From assembly GCF_003258365.1 (NCBI RefSeq), contig NZ_QHKM01000004.1, positions 581,987 through 645,986 of the forward strand: 64,000 nt of DNA, written 5' to 3'. Positions 34,401 through 42,762 of the stretch are shown in pieces. The stretch's first letter is position 1; the number at the start of each line of letters is the position of its first letter. A program made the position numbers and the translations under genes. The notes below the pieces were generated by a model. That model had not been told where the DNA came from. It ran no database searches and saw only the letters and a program-made list of their open reading frames with translations. The stretch comes from Hymenobacter edaphi. GTDB lineage: Bacteria; Bacteroidota; Bacteroidia; Cytophagales; Hymenobacteraceae.

Positions 34401-35098
34401 CCGTCGCTGCCGCCGTCGTCGGCGCCGTAGCAGAAGTCGGGGCCGAAGTGGGGGGCGGCCATGTCGCCGGAGGTGGTGTTGTGGCCGGCGTGGGCGTGAA
34501 AGTTGGGGTAGTTCTTGGTCCAGCGGCCCTGGCGCAGCAGATACTCCGCCGCGGTTTCGCCCGCCTCGGGCAGGGGCGTGGCGTAGCAGGCGTAGCGGAA
34601 GGTCTTGTAGCCGTTGTTGCTCGACATGGCGTACGGGTCCGGGTCCTGTCCGCCCGCGCCGCTGTTGGTGCCCGCCCCGTCGGCGTGGTTGAGCACCACG
34701 TCCTGAATGACCTCGATGCCGTTGGCGTGCAGCACGGCCACCAGGCGCAGCAGCTCGTCCTTGGTGCCCACGCGGGTACCGGTGGCGCCTTTCTGGTACT
34801 TGTCGCCCAGGTCGTAGTGGTCGAAGGGCGAGTAGCCCACGTCCGAGGTGGCGTTTTTGTTTTTGGCGGTCGGCGGAATCCACACCGCGTCGATGCCCAG
34901 GCTTTTGAGGCGCGGAGCCAGGTCGGCCAGGTAGTTGGCCCAGCCGGCGGGGTAGTTGCTGTTCCAGTAGTCCCACCAAAAGGCCTGGAGCACTACTTTC
35001 TTGTGGGTTTGCTGGGCCCAGAGCGGCTGCGCCAACAGCAGCAATAGGGCCAGGAGCAGCGGCCAGCGCCGGCCGCGGCGGGAGTAAGCGTCGAGCAT
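31457..35098 (-). CDS. Secreted alpha-amylase (GH13) with T9SS sorting domain
   Basis: A 1213-residue enzyme. The ATG at 35096-35098 is followed by a signal peptide ending PLWAQ. The GH13 barrel begins HKKVVLQAFWWDYW and has the conserved regions DVVLNH (133-138), GFRWDAVKH with nucleophile Asp274, acid/base Glu309 (NVGEY) and NNHDT with Asp393. After about 600 come beta-sandwich and beta-helix-like segments of repeated GT-rich strands. The type A T9SS domain starts AIHPNPTTGDV and ends LKVVKQ. It should hydrolyse starch-like glucans at the cell surface. A TATCTTGC/TTTG promoter lies upstream. Confidence 0.92.
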   Translation of the reverse strand: MLDAYSRRGRRWPLLLALLLLLAQPLWAQQTHKKVVLQAFWWDYWNSNYPAGWANYLADLAPRLKSLGIDAVWIPPTAKNKNATSDVGYSPFDHYDLGDKYQKGATGTRVGTKDELLRLVAVLHANGIEVIQDVVLNHADGAGTNSGAGGQDPDPYAMSSNNGYKTFRYACYATPLPEAGETAAEYLLRQGRWTKNYPNFHAHAGHNTTSGDMAAPHFGPDFCYGADDGGSDGYGPSTNSSYNPPQGAGYSRDQARSWLVWLKKQTGVDGFRWDAVKHFSYAAQQDWSYNLKYLAGWANGGEAMFNVGEYVGGGGDLDAYVGNVTGQNGGSEFLMGTFDFGLRDGLYGMVSGNGGFNIGSLPDYQQGRRVAQYGSGSSAVYVHRTVPFVNNHDTFRPRLDADGNYTGWNTGSELAPHIDPFDPRLSAAYAAAFAVDGNPQVFFEDLFNVGGTGKRFSHLPTSAADLPLRDDLVNLIWCHQNLHFKDGAYKVRARQADHLVIERGAKALIGINDSYDTWQETYVDSDFAPNTRLIDYSGANGSYVYVVPQDQRVRINTPPCNGSALGGRRGYSVWAPEGQGSSNVLPARAAATIQEWELADDLGDQNCQSLGQGGRLPDNSTNQRVVGKIYVQSGQPVRYELYPEHGGTGRDLTFGLYDRQGNRLQAATGAGTLTGTYTPTATDWLVLKLRNTSSTYAGQRCYVKATYTAPPTLGAIGAPAANTVAIWTGNDNSADAGSCRNWEGGRQPEAGTDVLIPAGSSYMPTLGSGTLQARSLTVESGATLTLAAGSTLRLTGNLTNHGTVAGSGTVALAGSSLQTLGGALSFANLTIDNAADVQLLAPASVTGTLTLRTGHLLLGDQNLTLAGTATISGADASRYVVTKNDAASGGALVRPAPAGATLLYPVGTSASYTPLTVQNTGNTAPSVPVRVFGGVRQNGTSGAAHAQASAFVDRTWDISPSTALTAALTFQWNAPDENAGFERSRAAVLHYNGNGSWGSYSTTAVSGSGPYTVTATDVSSFSPFSIGTGGAVLPVTLLDFVAQRRGPATVQLRWTTAQEQDNAGFEVEKSGDGRAYRRIGQVAGRGTSTQRQAYSFADEAAPAAAYYRLRQTDFDGKATYSAPQYVAAGPGPELAIHPNPTTGDVRLDGLPATARLQLTLRTAPGRVVLSTPPLASSEASARLSAALRRAAPGLYVLTVLLDGRPQHLKVVKQ

Positions 35099-35166
35099 AC
35101 GCAACGGGTGGGATGTGGAAAGCAGGGGCGGAGCAGCCAATGCCGGGGTTAGCGGCGTTTGGCCTT

Positions 35167-35199
35167 GCAAGATACAATCAGGGCGGCGGCAATTGCAAA
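35167..35199 (-). promoter_or_regulatory. Promoter of the amylase gene
   Basis: On the minus strand TTTG (35196-35199) and TATCTTGC (35167-35174) are 21 bp apart, the Bacteroidota -33/-7 arrangement. The start codon is 68 bp downstream. Confidence 0.45.
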
Positions 35200-35383
35200 G
35201 CGGGTATAGGGCTAATAGTCAAGTTGTAAGCGTGGTGAATATTGCGTTGATTATTTACCAGGCCCCGGCCGTGCCCTGACTCGCTTCGGACTGCCTATAG
35301 CCGTTTCCTAACCGGCATAGCCAAGCCCGCGCTACACCGTTCCCGAAACCGCCTGCCCGGGCCGCCTGCAGATGAGCCGCAAT

Positions 35384-35416
35384 AAAAAACGCCTCCCGAA
35401 CGGGGAGGCGTTTTTT
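35384..35416. terminator. Bidirectional terminator after the endonuclease gene
   Basis: AAAAAACGCCTCCC and its complement form a 14-bp stem with a 5-base loop and T-runs both ways. It lies in the 359-bp interval 35099-35457, which otherwise holds only the amylase promoter. Confidence 0.9.
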
Positions 35417-35457
35417 AGAAAATCGTGGAACAGCCGTGCCGAAACCGGCGGCCGCCC

Positions 35458-37776
35458 TTAGCGCTGTACGGCCAGGCGGGCGGCGTACTGCACCCCGGCC
35501 ACCGTCACGCGCACCGAGTACAGGCCGGCGGGCAGCGTGGGCAGCTCCAGCGTGGTCACGTCGGCGCCGGTGAGGGCGCGAGTGGTCGTCAGCACCTCGC
35601 GGCCCAGCGCGTCATACAGGCCGATGCGGGCCGACTGGCGGCCGCTCAGACCCGGCAGGCGCAGCTGCACCGCGCCCGCGGCCGGGTTCGGGAATACCTC
35701 GATGCCCACGCCCAGCGCGTTCGGCTTGGTGGTAGCGGTGGTGGTGCAGGCCGTGCTGCTGTGGCTGCCCAGGCCCGTGAAGACGTCCACGCCCACGGCC
35801 GTCCAGCCGGCGGCGGCGGTGCTCCAGCGGGTGCTGCCCCCGGCCACGGTGGGCAGGCGGCGCAGGGTGTTGTTCAGGGTGGTGCCGCCGGTTACGGTCC
35901 AGTTGGCCTGCTGCCCGATTACGCCGATGATGTCCAGCGTGTCGGTGCCTTTAAACAGGGCCATGGCGTCGTCGCCGTTGAAATCCACCACGTTGTTGGT
36001 CACGTTGGCCACGGCCGTCACGGCCGCTACCGAGCCGGTGGTGGCCACCACGTAGGTGCCGCCCGCCGCGATGGTGCCGCTCAGCGTGTAGGGTGCCTGC
36101 GGGGTGGTGCTGCCGTTGGCGTAGCGCAGCAGGCGGTAGCTGCTCAGGTTAATCGAGCCGGCCGTGGGGTTGTAGATTTCCACGGCCCGCGTGGCGCCGC
36201 TCGATTCCACGTATTCCGTGAAGAACAGGTCCGAGCAGTTGCCGCCCCCGCCGGGCAGCGGCGCGTCGTCGTTGGTGATGGTGAGCACGTGGCTGGTGGG
36301 CGCGCCGACGGCTACCCCGCCCCCGCTGGGCGTCCCCAGCAGCAGGCGCACGGTTTCGTTGGCCTCCGACTGCGTGTCGCCGTTGATGGTCACCGTCACC
36401 GCCTGCGTGGTCACGCCCGTCGCGAAGCTCAGCGAGGTCGTGCTCAGGGTGTAGTCCGAGGCGTCGGCGGTGGTGCCGGCCGCATCCACCGTGATGGGCA
36501 GGGTGAAGGCGCCGGTGGGCGCGGCACCGCTCAGCACCACGTTCACCGTGTAAGTGCTGGTGCCCGCGTTGCCTTCCACGATGCTGCCCGTGGCCGCCGC
36601 GAAGCTCACCAGCGGGGGCTGGCCGTCGTCGTTGGTGATGGTCAGGTCGTGGGCGTTCGGCGAACCGACGGAGAGACCCGTCGAAGTGGTGCCGAGCGTC
36701 AGGCGCACGGTTTCGTTGGCTTCGGGCTGGGTGTCACCGTTGATGGTCACCGTCACCGTCTGCGAGGTCTGGCCGGCGGCGAAGGTCACCGTCTGCGTGG
36801 TGAAGGTGTAGTCCGAGGGGTTGGTGGCGGTGGAGTTGGCCGCGTCCACGCTCACCTGCACGGTTGCAGCGGTGGTCTGGGCCTGGCTCAGCGTGAGCGT
36901 GGCGGTGTAAGTGCTGGTGCCGGTGTTGCCCTCCCCGATGCTGCCCGCAGCGGCCGCGAAGCTCACCGTCGGGCCCGTCACGAAGCCCCAGGCGCGGGCC
37001 ACCAGCGAGGGGTCCGCAATGTAGGGGTTGAAGTTGCCCTGGGCCTTGGCGGCGCGGCGGTTTCGCTCCCGTTCGCGGGCGTCCACCGGGTCGGCCAGGT
37101 GCCACTGGTAGAGGGTCTGCAGGTTGGCCAGCGCGGTAATCACGTCCTTGCCCGCGTCGAAGGTCTGCCCGGCGTGCATGGTGTAGAAATAGAAGGCCGT
37201 GCGGGCCAGGTTGCCCTTGTGGTCTTCGCGGGGCTCGAACATGGAGTTCGTATCCTCGCTCCATTCGGCGAGGTTGCTGGTCGGAATGCTGCTCTGGCTG
37301 GTGGTGTTGCGCATCCAGGTTTGCGTCTGCGCATCCGGAATCTCACCGAACATGTCGCTGCCGCGGTTGGAGTTCCACTGCGTGTAGGTGGGGTAGAGGT
37401 GGTGAATGTCGGAGCGCATCCGGCTCACCTCGTTAAACCACGACTGCGGAATGCTGTGCTCGCAGTTGATCAGGCCCACGTTGGCCGTGCTGGTGGCCGT
37501 CGAGTCGATGGTTTTGGGCACCGAGTAGCCGGAGTACACGCAGGTCAGCTGGCCGTTGAACACGTCCACGTAGTTGTACATCTTGCCGCGGGCCACGTCG
37601 TAGCCCAGGTCCACGCGCTTGCCGTCGTACCAGTTCTGGCGCAGCCAGTCGCGCAGGGCCACGCCCTGCAGGTTGGCGGGCGGCGAAGGCGGCAGAACCT
37701 GCGCCGTCGCCGTGCTCAGCACCAGGGCCGTAGCGGCCAGGGCCGCGCAGATGTGCTTAGCGAAGAAGTGCTTCAT
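35458..37776 (-). CDS. Secreted endonuclease I with Calx-beta, lamin-tail and T9SS domains
   Basis: A 772-residue modular protein. A signal peptide (ALAATALVLSTATAQ) precedes an endonuclease I domain of about 250 residues with the beta-beta-alpha-metal motif INCEHSIPQSWF and SDIHHLYPT. Two Calx-beta repeats follow (each ending TVRLxLG...LTITNDD), then a lamin-tail-like domain (LFFTEYVESSG, NLSSYRLLRYANG), and a T9SS type A domain from VFPNPAAGAVQ to RLAVQR. It should degrade extracellular DNA or RNA for nutrient use or biofilm turnover. A perfect 12-bp hairpin lies in its 5' leader. Confidence 0.9.
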   Translation of the reverse strand: MKHFFAKHICAALAATALVLSTATAQVLPPSPPANLQGVALRDWLRQNWYDGKRVDLGYDVARGKMYNYVDVFNGQLTCVYSGYSVPKTIDSTATSTANVGLINCEHSIPQSWFNEVSRMRSDIHHLYPTYTQWNSNRGSDMFGEIPDAQTQTWMRNTTSQSSIPTSNLAEWSEDTNSMFEPREDHKGNLARTAFYFYTMHAGQTFDAGKDVITALANLQTLYQWHLADPVDARERERNRRAAKAQGNFNPYIADPSLVARAWGFVTGPTVSFAAAAGSIGEGNTGTSTYTATLTLSQAQTTAATVQVSVDAANSTATNPSDYTFTTQTVTFAAGQTSQTVTVTINGDTQPEANETVRLTLGTTSTGLSVGSPNAHDLTITNDDGQPPLVSFAAATGSIVEGNAGTSTYTVNVVLSGAAPTGAFTLPITVDAAGTTADASDYTLSTTSLSFATGVTTQAVTVTINGDTQSEANETVRLLLGTPSGGGVAVGAPTSHVLTITNDDAPLPGGGGNCSDLFFTEYVESSGATRAVEIYNPTAGSINLSSYRLLRYANGSTTPQAPYTLSGTIAAGGTYVVATTGSVAAVTAVANVTNNVVDFNGDDAMALFKGTDTLDIIGVIGQQANWTVTGGTTLNNTLRRLPTVAGGSTRWSTAAAGWTAVGVDVFTGLGSHSSTACTTTATTKPNALGVGIEVFPNPAAGAVQLRLPGLSGRQSARIGLYDALGREVLTTTRALTGADVTTLELPTLPAGLYSVRVTVAGVQYAARLAVQR

Positions 37777-37804
37777 GCAATAGGTAAGTGTGTTGGGAAA
37801 TGCA

Positions 37805-37833
37805 AAAGGATTTCAAAGGTCTTGAAATCCTTT
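37805..37833 (-). promoter_or_regulatory. 12-bp perfect hairpin before the endonuclease gene
   Basis: AAAGGATTTCAA, a 5-base loop and TTGAAATCCTTT lie 29 bp before the ATG. On the minus strand the hairpin is followed by TTTT. It could be an operator or a leader attenuator. Confidence 0.45.
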
Positions 37834-37855
37834 AGTTACTCGCCTATGCAGGCCC

Positions 37856-37899
37856 AAAAAAAAGCGGCGGGTCACGGTTAAGTTTCCGTGACCCGCCGC
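37856..37899 (-). terminator. Strong terminator of the Lys/Met-rich gene
   Basis: GCGGCGGGTCACGG and its complement form a 14-bp stem with an 8-base loop. On the minus strand it is followed by eight T. Confidence 0.9.
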
Positions 37900-37922
37900 G
37901 CGAGTGAGGGCAGTAGCCGGGC

Positions 37923-38534
37923 TTACATTTCCGACTTAGCCTTCATCTTGTCTTTTTTCTCCTTCATCTTGGTTTCCTTATCGGGCTTCATGCGGCGGCC
38001 TACGCGCATGTCATCCGCCGGCGCAACGGGCGTCGTCACGCCGCCCACGGTGGTCGTGGTGCCGCTCACCGGGTTGGTGTCGCCCGTAGGGTTCATGTCG
38101 GTGCCGCTGTTCATGGTGCCGGTGGCCGGCGTGGTCGTAGCGGGCGTGGTCGACATCGTGCCCGACGAGTTCATGGCCGGATCAGTGGTGGTGCCGGTAG
38201 CGGGCGTGGTCGGCGTGGTCGACATCGTGCCCGTGGCCGGGGTCGTGGTCGTTTCGGTGGTCGAGGAGTTCATCATCGAGCCGCCGCTGCTGCCGCTCAT
38301 GGAGGCGTCGGTGGTGCCGTTCATGGGCTTCATCTTGGCCTTCATCTTGTCGCCAGCTTCCGACTTACCCTTCATCTTGGTATTGCCGTTGTCGTCGTCC
38401 TTGGACTTGGTTTTGGTGTCCATGTCCTTGGTTTTGGTCTTGGTGCCGTCGCTCGAAGTCTTGGTGGTTTGAGCTTCGGCTACCGTGCAGAGGGCCAGGC
38501 CCAGCGCGAGTACAGAAATGGTTTGCTTCAACAT
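37923..38534 (-). CDS. Secreted low-complexity Lys/Thr/Met-rich protein
   Basis: The 203-residue protein has a signal peptide ending VAEAQ. The rest is low complexity: TKTKTKDMDTKTKSKDDD and KMKAKMKPMNGTT, then Thr/Pro/Gly repeats of the form TTPATGTMSTTP, and a basic C-terminus (KMKEKKDKMKAK). The KMKAK and MNGTT pieces recur in the neighbouring fasciclin protein. It is likely periplasmic or surface-exposed and disordered. Function is unknown. It is transcribed as a single gene with its own terminator. Confidence 0.65.
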   Translation of the reverse strand: MLKQTISVLALGLALCTVAEAQTTKTSSDGTKTKTKDMDTKTKSKDDDNGNTKMKGKSEAGDKMKAKMKPMNGTTDASMSGSSGGSMMNSSTTETTTTPATGTMSTTPTTPATGTTTDPAMNSSGTMSTTPATTTPATGTMNSGTDMNPTGDTNPVSGTTTTVGGVTTPVAPADDMRVGRRMKPDKETKMKEKKDKMKAKSEM

Positions 38535-38651
38535 GACGGGTCTTGGTTGGGAGGTTAGAAAGGGAATCCTAGTGCCCCCTTATACGCACGCCATTCATTC
38601 TGGATAACGCCGGGGGTGCCAGACGGGCCTCCGCTGTCCCGCGCTGTACGC

Positions 38652-38687
38652 AAAAAAGCCCTTTCCGGCGCTTGGAAAGGGCTTTTT
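38652..38687 (-). terminator. Terminator of the fasciclin gene
   Basis: AAAAAAGCCCTTTCC and its complement give a 14-bp stem with a 7-base loop and a T-run on the minus strand. Confidence 0.9.
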
Positions 38688-38707
38688 AGGAAAAGCGAAA
38701 TTGCCGC

Positions 38708-39364
38708 TTAGCGGGCCGGCATCAGCACCGTGTCCACCACGTGGGTCACCCCGTTGCTCGATACCACGTTCGGAATGGTCACCGTGGCCATGCCGCCTTT
38801 GGTGTCGTGCAGCATCACTGCGTTGCCCTTTTTCATCACCGTCAGCGTTTCGCCTTCCACCGTAGTGAGCTTCTGTCCGTCCTTCAGGTCAGAAGCGAGG
38901 TAGCGGCCGGGCACTACGTGGTAGGTCAGCACGGTGGTGAGCTTGGCCTTGTTTTCGGGCTTTACCAGCGTCTCCACCGTGCCGGCGGGCAGCTTGCCGA
39001 AGGCCGCGTTGGTCGGGGCGAAGACCGTAAACGGCCCCGCGCCCTGCAGCGTGGGCACCAGGTCGGCGGCCTTTACGGCCGTTACCAGCGTGGTGTGGTC
39101 GGCCGAGCCGAGGGCGTTGGCCACGATGTCCTTGTCGGGCGTCATCATCGCGCCGCCTACCATCACGCCGGCCGAGGAGCCGGCCATGCTGCCGGAGGTG
39201 CCCATGCCGCCGCCGGTGGTGGTGCCGTTCATGGCCTTTTTGTCTTTGTCCTTCATTTTCACCCGGTCTTCCTTGGCCTTCATTTTGGTTTGGGCCTGGG
39301 CCGTGGCGGAATAGCCGGCCGTGAGGGCCAGCAGCAGGGCGGCGGTAAAAGCGTGCTTAAGCAT
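38708..39364 (-). CDS. Secreted fasciclin (FAS1) domain protein
   Basis: The ATG at 39362-39364 gives 218 residues with a signal peptide ending ATAQAQ. A Lys/Met-rich linker (TKMKAKEDRVKMKDKDKKAM, then NGTTTGGGMGTSGSM) leads into a FAS1 domain (about 75-218): LVTAVKAADLVPTLQGAGPFTVFAPTNAAF, LTYHVVPGRYLASDLKDG, and TIPNVVSSNGVTHVVDTVL. FAS1 domains mediate adhesion or protein binding. The linker resembles the neighbouring Lys/Met-rich protein. No T9SS tail; likely periplasmic. The extra upstream frame is not coding. Confidence 0.85.
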   Translation of the reverse strand: MLKHAFTAALLLALTAGYSATAQAQTKMKAKEDRVKMKDKDKKAMNGTTTGGGMGTSGSMAGSSAGVMVGGAMMTPDKDIVANALGSADHTTLVTAVKAADLVPTLQGAGPFTVFAPTNAAFGKLPAGTVETLVKPENKAKLTTVLTYHVVPGRYLASDLKDGQKLTTVEGETLTVMKKGNAVMLHDTKGGMATVTIPNVVSSNGVTHVVDTVLMPAR

Positions 39365-39518
39365 GGTCGTAAGGTGTTGGTGTGGGTGAGATTGAACTGT
39401 ACCCGACTTACGACGCCTGCCCCCCGACCGGATTGCTGCGCTACTCATCAACGCTCCAAAAGCCACCGCCCGGCTACCAGTGAAGGCGCCGGGCGGCAAG
39501 GGCAAGCAGCTTGAAAAG

Positions 39519-39590
39519 TGGCCACGCCAGGAATCGAACCTGGATCAAGAGCTTCGGAGACTCCTATACTATCCGTTGTACTACGTGGCC
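39519..39590 (-). tRNA. tRNA-Arg (CCG anticodon)
   Basis: A 72-nt cloverleaf: acceptor GGCCACG paired with CGTGGCC, discriminator A, D-loop GTACAACGGAT, anticodon loop CTCCGAA (anticodon CCG, reading CGG), and T-arm CCAGG-TTCGATT-CCTGG. No CCA is encoded. A perfect promoter lies upstream. Confidence 0.97.
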
Positions 39591-39602
39591 GGTAGTGGGC
39601 GA

Positions 39603-39633
39603 CAAAAGTAGGCAAAAATGCGGCGCAGCCAAA
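39603..39633 (-). promoter_or_regulatory. Textbook Bacteroidota promoter of tRNA-Arg
   Basis: TTTG (39630-39633) and TACTTTTG (39603-39610) are separated by exactly 19 bp on the minus strand. The predicted start lies about 6-8 bp before the mature tRNA. Confidence 0.75.
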
Positions 39634-39726
39634 TCCCGGCGGCGTTTTCCTGAAAATTCCGCCCGCAACCTTCTATTCCGGTTGGCAGTTTAGTCTGATA
39701 CCAACCCAAACCCTAATTCCGTTCCT

Positions 39727-40209
39727 ATGGCTTCGTCCGAAAAGAAAACCTTGTATACCGCTGAGGCGCAGGCCGTCGGCGGCCGCAGCGGCCACGTGCG
39801 CTCCACCTCGGGCGTCATCGACCTCGACATGTCGGTGCCCGAAGGCCTCGGCGGCAAGCGCGGCGCCACCAACCCCGAAGAGCTGTTTGCCGCGGGCTAC
39901 TCCTCGTGCTTTCAGCAGGCCCTGCTCGTCATTGCTCAGCGCGCCGGCGACCGGCTCGACCCCGAAACCACCGTCAACTGCTCCGTTTCGCTGTTCCAGG
40001 AGGGCGAGGGCTACGGCCTGAGCGCCATTCTCGACGTGGACCTGAAGAAGTTCGACGAGGCCAAAACCATCGAGATGGTGCGGCAGGCCCACCGCATCTG
40101 CCCGTACTCGGTGGGCACCCGCGGCAACATGGAAGTGGAGCTGCGCGTGAAAGGCCAGCCCCTGCCCGTGCAGGCTGAAGAAAACGCCGGCGTAGCGCAG
40201 AACGGCTAA
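39727..40209 (+). CDS. Organic hydroperoxide reductase (Ohr/OsmC family)
   Basis: A 160-residue cytoplasmic peroxidase of the Ohr branch. The redox pair is Cys60 (AAGYSSCFQQAL) and Cys125 (HRICPYSVGTRGN). ATNPEELFAAGY is the family signature. It reduces organic and fatty-acid hydroperoxides using dithiol reductants. There is no adjacent OhrR repressor. The gene is divergent from tRNA-Arg and ends at a strong terminator. Confidence 0.9.
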   Translation: MASSEKKTLYTAEAQAVGGRSGHVRSTSGVIDLDMSVPEGLGGKRGATNPEELFAAGYSSCFQQALLVIAQRAGDRLDPETTVNCSVSLFQEGEGYGLSAILDVDLKKFDEAKTIEMVRQAHRICPYSVGTRGNMEVELRVKGQPLPVQAEENAGVAQNG

Positions 40210-40228
40210 CCGATCCGCTCCAACGCAG

Positions 40229-40270
40229 CCGCGCCCGTCCGAAAGCTTCGGACGGGCGCGGTCGTTTTTT
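40229..40270 (+). terminator. Terminator of ohr
   Basis: CCGCGCCCGTCCGAA and its complement form a 15-bp stem with a 3-base loop, followed by TCG and six T. Confidence 0.9.
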
Positions 40271-40305
40271 GGGGGTGTGCCGGGGTGGGCGGATCAGCGC
40301 AGCAG

Positions 40306-41187
40306 TTAGTCGATGGAGTTCAGGTGCTCCTGCGCCTGATGGGTTTCCAGCGGGTTCGGGTAGAACACGGCCGTGGAAGTCGTGTAGCGCATGCCGCTGA
40401 GCTTGGTGGTGCGGTGGAACATGGTCAGCTTCTTGGCCCCGATGGGCATCAGCATCAGGCTGCCGTTGCCGGTGCGTACGCCGTAGCGGTTGTCCAGCGG
40501 CGTATCGAAGTAGTACAGGTAAGGCTGCAGCCAGCGGTAATAGTACTTGATTTTGGCGTCGGTGGAGGTTTCGCCCGTCAGGCCGGCCGTTTTGTTGGCC
40601 AGCGCGTGCTGCAGCTCCACCGCGCTGATGGGGGCGCCGTTCAGCGTGGGCAGCACGTCCCACTGGCTGTCGACCACGGCCCACTTCTGAAATTCCTCCA
40701 GCCATACTTCCGTCAGCACGTGGCCGCCGGCCGAGCCGCGCTTGTCGGCGTCGGCAGCTTTCAGGAACAGCGGCCGGGCGGGCATGCCCATGGCAGTAAG
40801 TACTGCGGCCATCACGCGGCCGAACTCGATGCACTGCACCGACTTGCCCACCAGCGCGTCGTCGAGGATTTCCATCGGGTCCGTCTTGGTCGAGGCGATG
40901 CGGCCGTCGTGCACCAGGCGGTTATGCACCCACAGGCTCAGGGCCTTCACCTTGCCCAACGTCGTCGATTCGGTGGCGGCTACGGCCTCCAGACCGTACC
41001 GGTCGCGCAGGGTCTGCAGGTAAAAATCGTCGGGCGTGCTGTAGTGGAAGCTGTACGCGGCAATGGTGGTCGGGGTATTGCTGAAGGGCAGGGGCACCTC
41101 GAAGGAAGGCGCCGTCGACTGGGCCCACGCGGGGGAGCCCAGCCCTAGCCCAAGCAAAATCAACAGTCCCGTAAATGTTTTATGCAT
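40306..41187 (-). CDS. Secreted transglutaminase-like protein
   Basis: The ATG at 41185-41187 gives 293 residues with a signal peptide ending PAWAQ. The transglutaminase-like core has Cys near residue 118 (KSVQCIEFGRVMAAVL), His in GGHVLTEVWL and Asp in WAVVDSQWDV, the Cys-His-Asp triad. Such proteins in bacteria are mostly cysteine proteases or unknown periplasmic enzymes. The C-terminus has VFYPNPLETHQ, which only superficially resembles a T9SS motif. It is transcribed alone. Confidence 0.8.
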   Translation of the reverse strand: MHKTFTGLLILLGLGLGSPAWAQSTAPSFEVPLPFSNTPTTIAAYSFHYSTPDDFYLQTLRDRYGLEAVAATESTTLGKVKALSLWVHNRLVHDGRIASTKTDPMEILDDALVGKSVQCIEFGRVMAAVLTAMGMPARPLFLKAADADKRGSAGGHVLTEVWLEEFQKWAVVDSQWDVLPTLNGAPISAVELQHALANKTAGLTGETSTDAKIKYYYRWLQPYLYYFDTPLDNRYGVRTGNGSLMLMPIGAKKLTMFHRTTKLSGMRYTTSTAVFYPNPLETHQAQEHLNSID

Positions 41188-41431
41188 GGAGATGGATGGT
41201 TTACCGGGGTAGAGTGCCTGCAAACGGAAAAACCCGGTGGGGGGTTGGCAACTGCGGGCTGCCGTTGAGGGACCAGGTGAACTTGCCTTGCCGCGTTAAT
41301 TCTCTGACCAACTGGGCAAAAGCCTACGGTTACGGTCAGAATTCAAAAACGAACAGAGCAAATATAACTCGTCCAATGTACGATATGATAAAAAATATAT
41401 GTGATTGTTTTTTTAGAAATATTTTTGCAAA

Positions 41432-41466
41432 GCAAAGCCCCGCCGAGACTGTCGGCGGGGCTTTGC
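41432..41466 (-). terminator. Terminator of sucC
   Basis: GCAAAGCCCCGCCGA and its complement form a 15-bp stem with a 5-base loop, followed on the minus strand by TTTGCAAAAAT. Confidence 0.85.
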
Positions 41467-41493
41467 GGTACTGAGCGTAGGTGGGCCCCGGGC

Positions 41494-42702
41494 TTAAGCT
41501 TGTTGCTCTTGCATGGCCAGCACTTCCTTCACTTTCTGGGCGGCGTCCTTCAGCAGCACGGCCGAGTACACCTTCAGGCCCGACTCGTCGATGATGCGGG
41601 CGCCTTCCTCGGCGTTGGTCCCTTGCAGGCGCACGATGATGGGCACGCGAATGTCGCCGATGTTCTTGTAGGCTTCCACCACGCCGTTGGCTACCCGGTC
41701 GCAGCGCACGATGCCCCCGAAGATGTTGATCAGGATGGCCTTCACGTTCGGGTCTTTCAGGATGATGCGGAACCCGGCTTCCACGGTCTGGGCGTTGGCT
41801 CCACCCCCGACGTCGAGGAAGTTGGCCGGCTCGCCGCCGCTCAGCTTGATGATGTCCATCGTGGCCATGGCTAGGCCGGCGCCGTTCACCATGCAGCCCA
41901 CGTTGCCGTCGAGCTTCACGTAGTTCAGGTTCGAGGCCGAGGCTTCCACTTCCAGCGGGTCTTCCTCGTTGGTGTCGCGCAGGGCGGCGAAGTCCTTGTG
42001 GCGGTACAGCGCGTTTTCGTCCAGCGTCACCTTGGCGTCCACGGCCAGGATCTTGTTGTCCGAAGTCTTGAGCACCGGGTTGATTTCGAACATGGCCGAG
42101 TCGGTGTCGTCGTAGGCCTTGTAGAGAGCCTGCACGAACTTCACCATCTCCTTGTACGCCTCGCCCGACAGGCCCAGGTTGAAGGCAATCTTGCCGGCCT
42201 GGAAGGGGCGCAGGCCCACGCGCGGGTCCACGTGCTCCTTCAGGATCTTGTCGGGATGCGCCTCGGCTACCTCCTCGATGTCCATCCCGCCCTCGGTGGT
42301 GTAGATGATAACGTTCTTGCCGGAAGCGCGGTCCAGCAGCACCGACATGTAGAATTCTTTGACGTCCGACTCGCCGGGGTAGTACACGTCCTGGGCGACC
42401 AGCACTTTGTGCACTTTGCGGCCTTCGGCGCCGGTCTGCTTGGTCACCAGCTGCATGCCGATGATCTGGCCGGCAATTTCACGCACCTGGTCAAGGTTTT
42501 TGGCCAACTTTACGCCGCCCCCCTTGCCGCGGCCACCCGCGTGGATCTGGGCTTTGATAACGTGCCAGCCGGTGCCGGTCTGCTCGGTGAGCTTTTTGGC
42601 GGCTTCCACCGCTTCCTCAGCCGTTTCGGCCACGATGCCTTCCTGCACGCGGACGCCGTAGCGCTTGAGGATGTCCTTGCCCTGATATTCGTGAATGTTC
42701 AT
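41494..42702 (-). CDS. sucC: Succinyl-CoA synthetase beta subunit
   Basis: A 402-residue cytoplasmic enzyme of the citric-acid cycle: [17 protein letters not shown] at the N-terminus, ATP-grasp domain with [17 protein letters not shown] and FEINPVL, then the CoA-ligase domain with [18 protein letters not shown] and the phosphohistidine-facing loop [13 protein letters not shown]. The alpha subunit gene (sucD) is not adjacent, which is common in this phylum. A TACTTTCG -7 box is upstream. It forms ATP or GTP with its partner. A single-gene transcript. Confidence 0.95.
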   Translation of the reverse strand: MNIHEYQGKDILKRYGVRVQEGIVAETAEEAVEAAKKLTEQTGTGWHVIKAQIHAGGRGKGGGVKLAKNLDQVREIAGQIIGMQLVTKQTGAEGRKVHKVLVAQDVYYPGESDVKEFYMSVLLDRASGKNVIIYTTEGGMDIEEVAEAHPDKILKEHVDPRVGLRPFQAGKIAFNLGLSGEAYKEMVKFVQALYKAYDDTDSAMFEINPVLKTSDNKILAVDAKVTLDENALYRHKDFAALRDTNEEDPLEVEASASNLNYVKLDGNVGCMVNGAGLAMATMDIIKLSGGEPANFLDVGGGANAQTVEAGFRIILKDPNVKAILINIFGGIVRCDRVANGVVEAYKNIGDIRVPIIVRLQGTNAEEGARIIDESGLKVYSAVLLKDAAQKVKEVLAMQEQQA

Positions 42703-42745
42703 ACAGTGAACGAGAGTGGGTTTTCGGGTTCCGGAAATGTGCCCG

Positions 42746-42753
42746 CGAAAGTA
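42746..42753 (-). promoter_or_regulatory. -7 box of sucC
   Basis: On the minus strand TACTTTCG matches TAnnTTTG at seven of eight positions. The start codon is 44 bp downstream. No clear -33 element is visible. Confidence 0.4.
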
Positions 42754-42762
42754 GGCAATATT

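Noticed and set aside
40306..40380. YPNP motif near the end of the transglutaminase-like protein as a T9SS tail
   Set aside because: The motif lies only about 15 residues from the end, without the beta-strand-rich 70-80 residues of a sorting domain.
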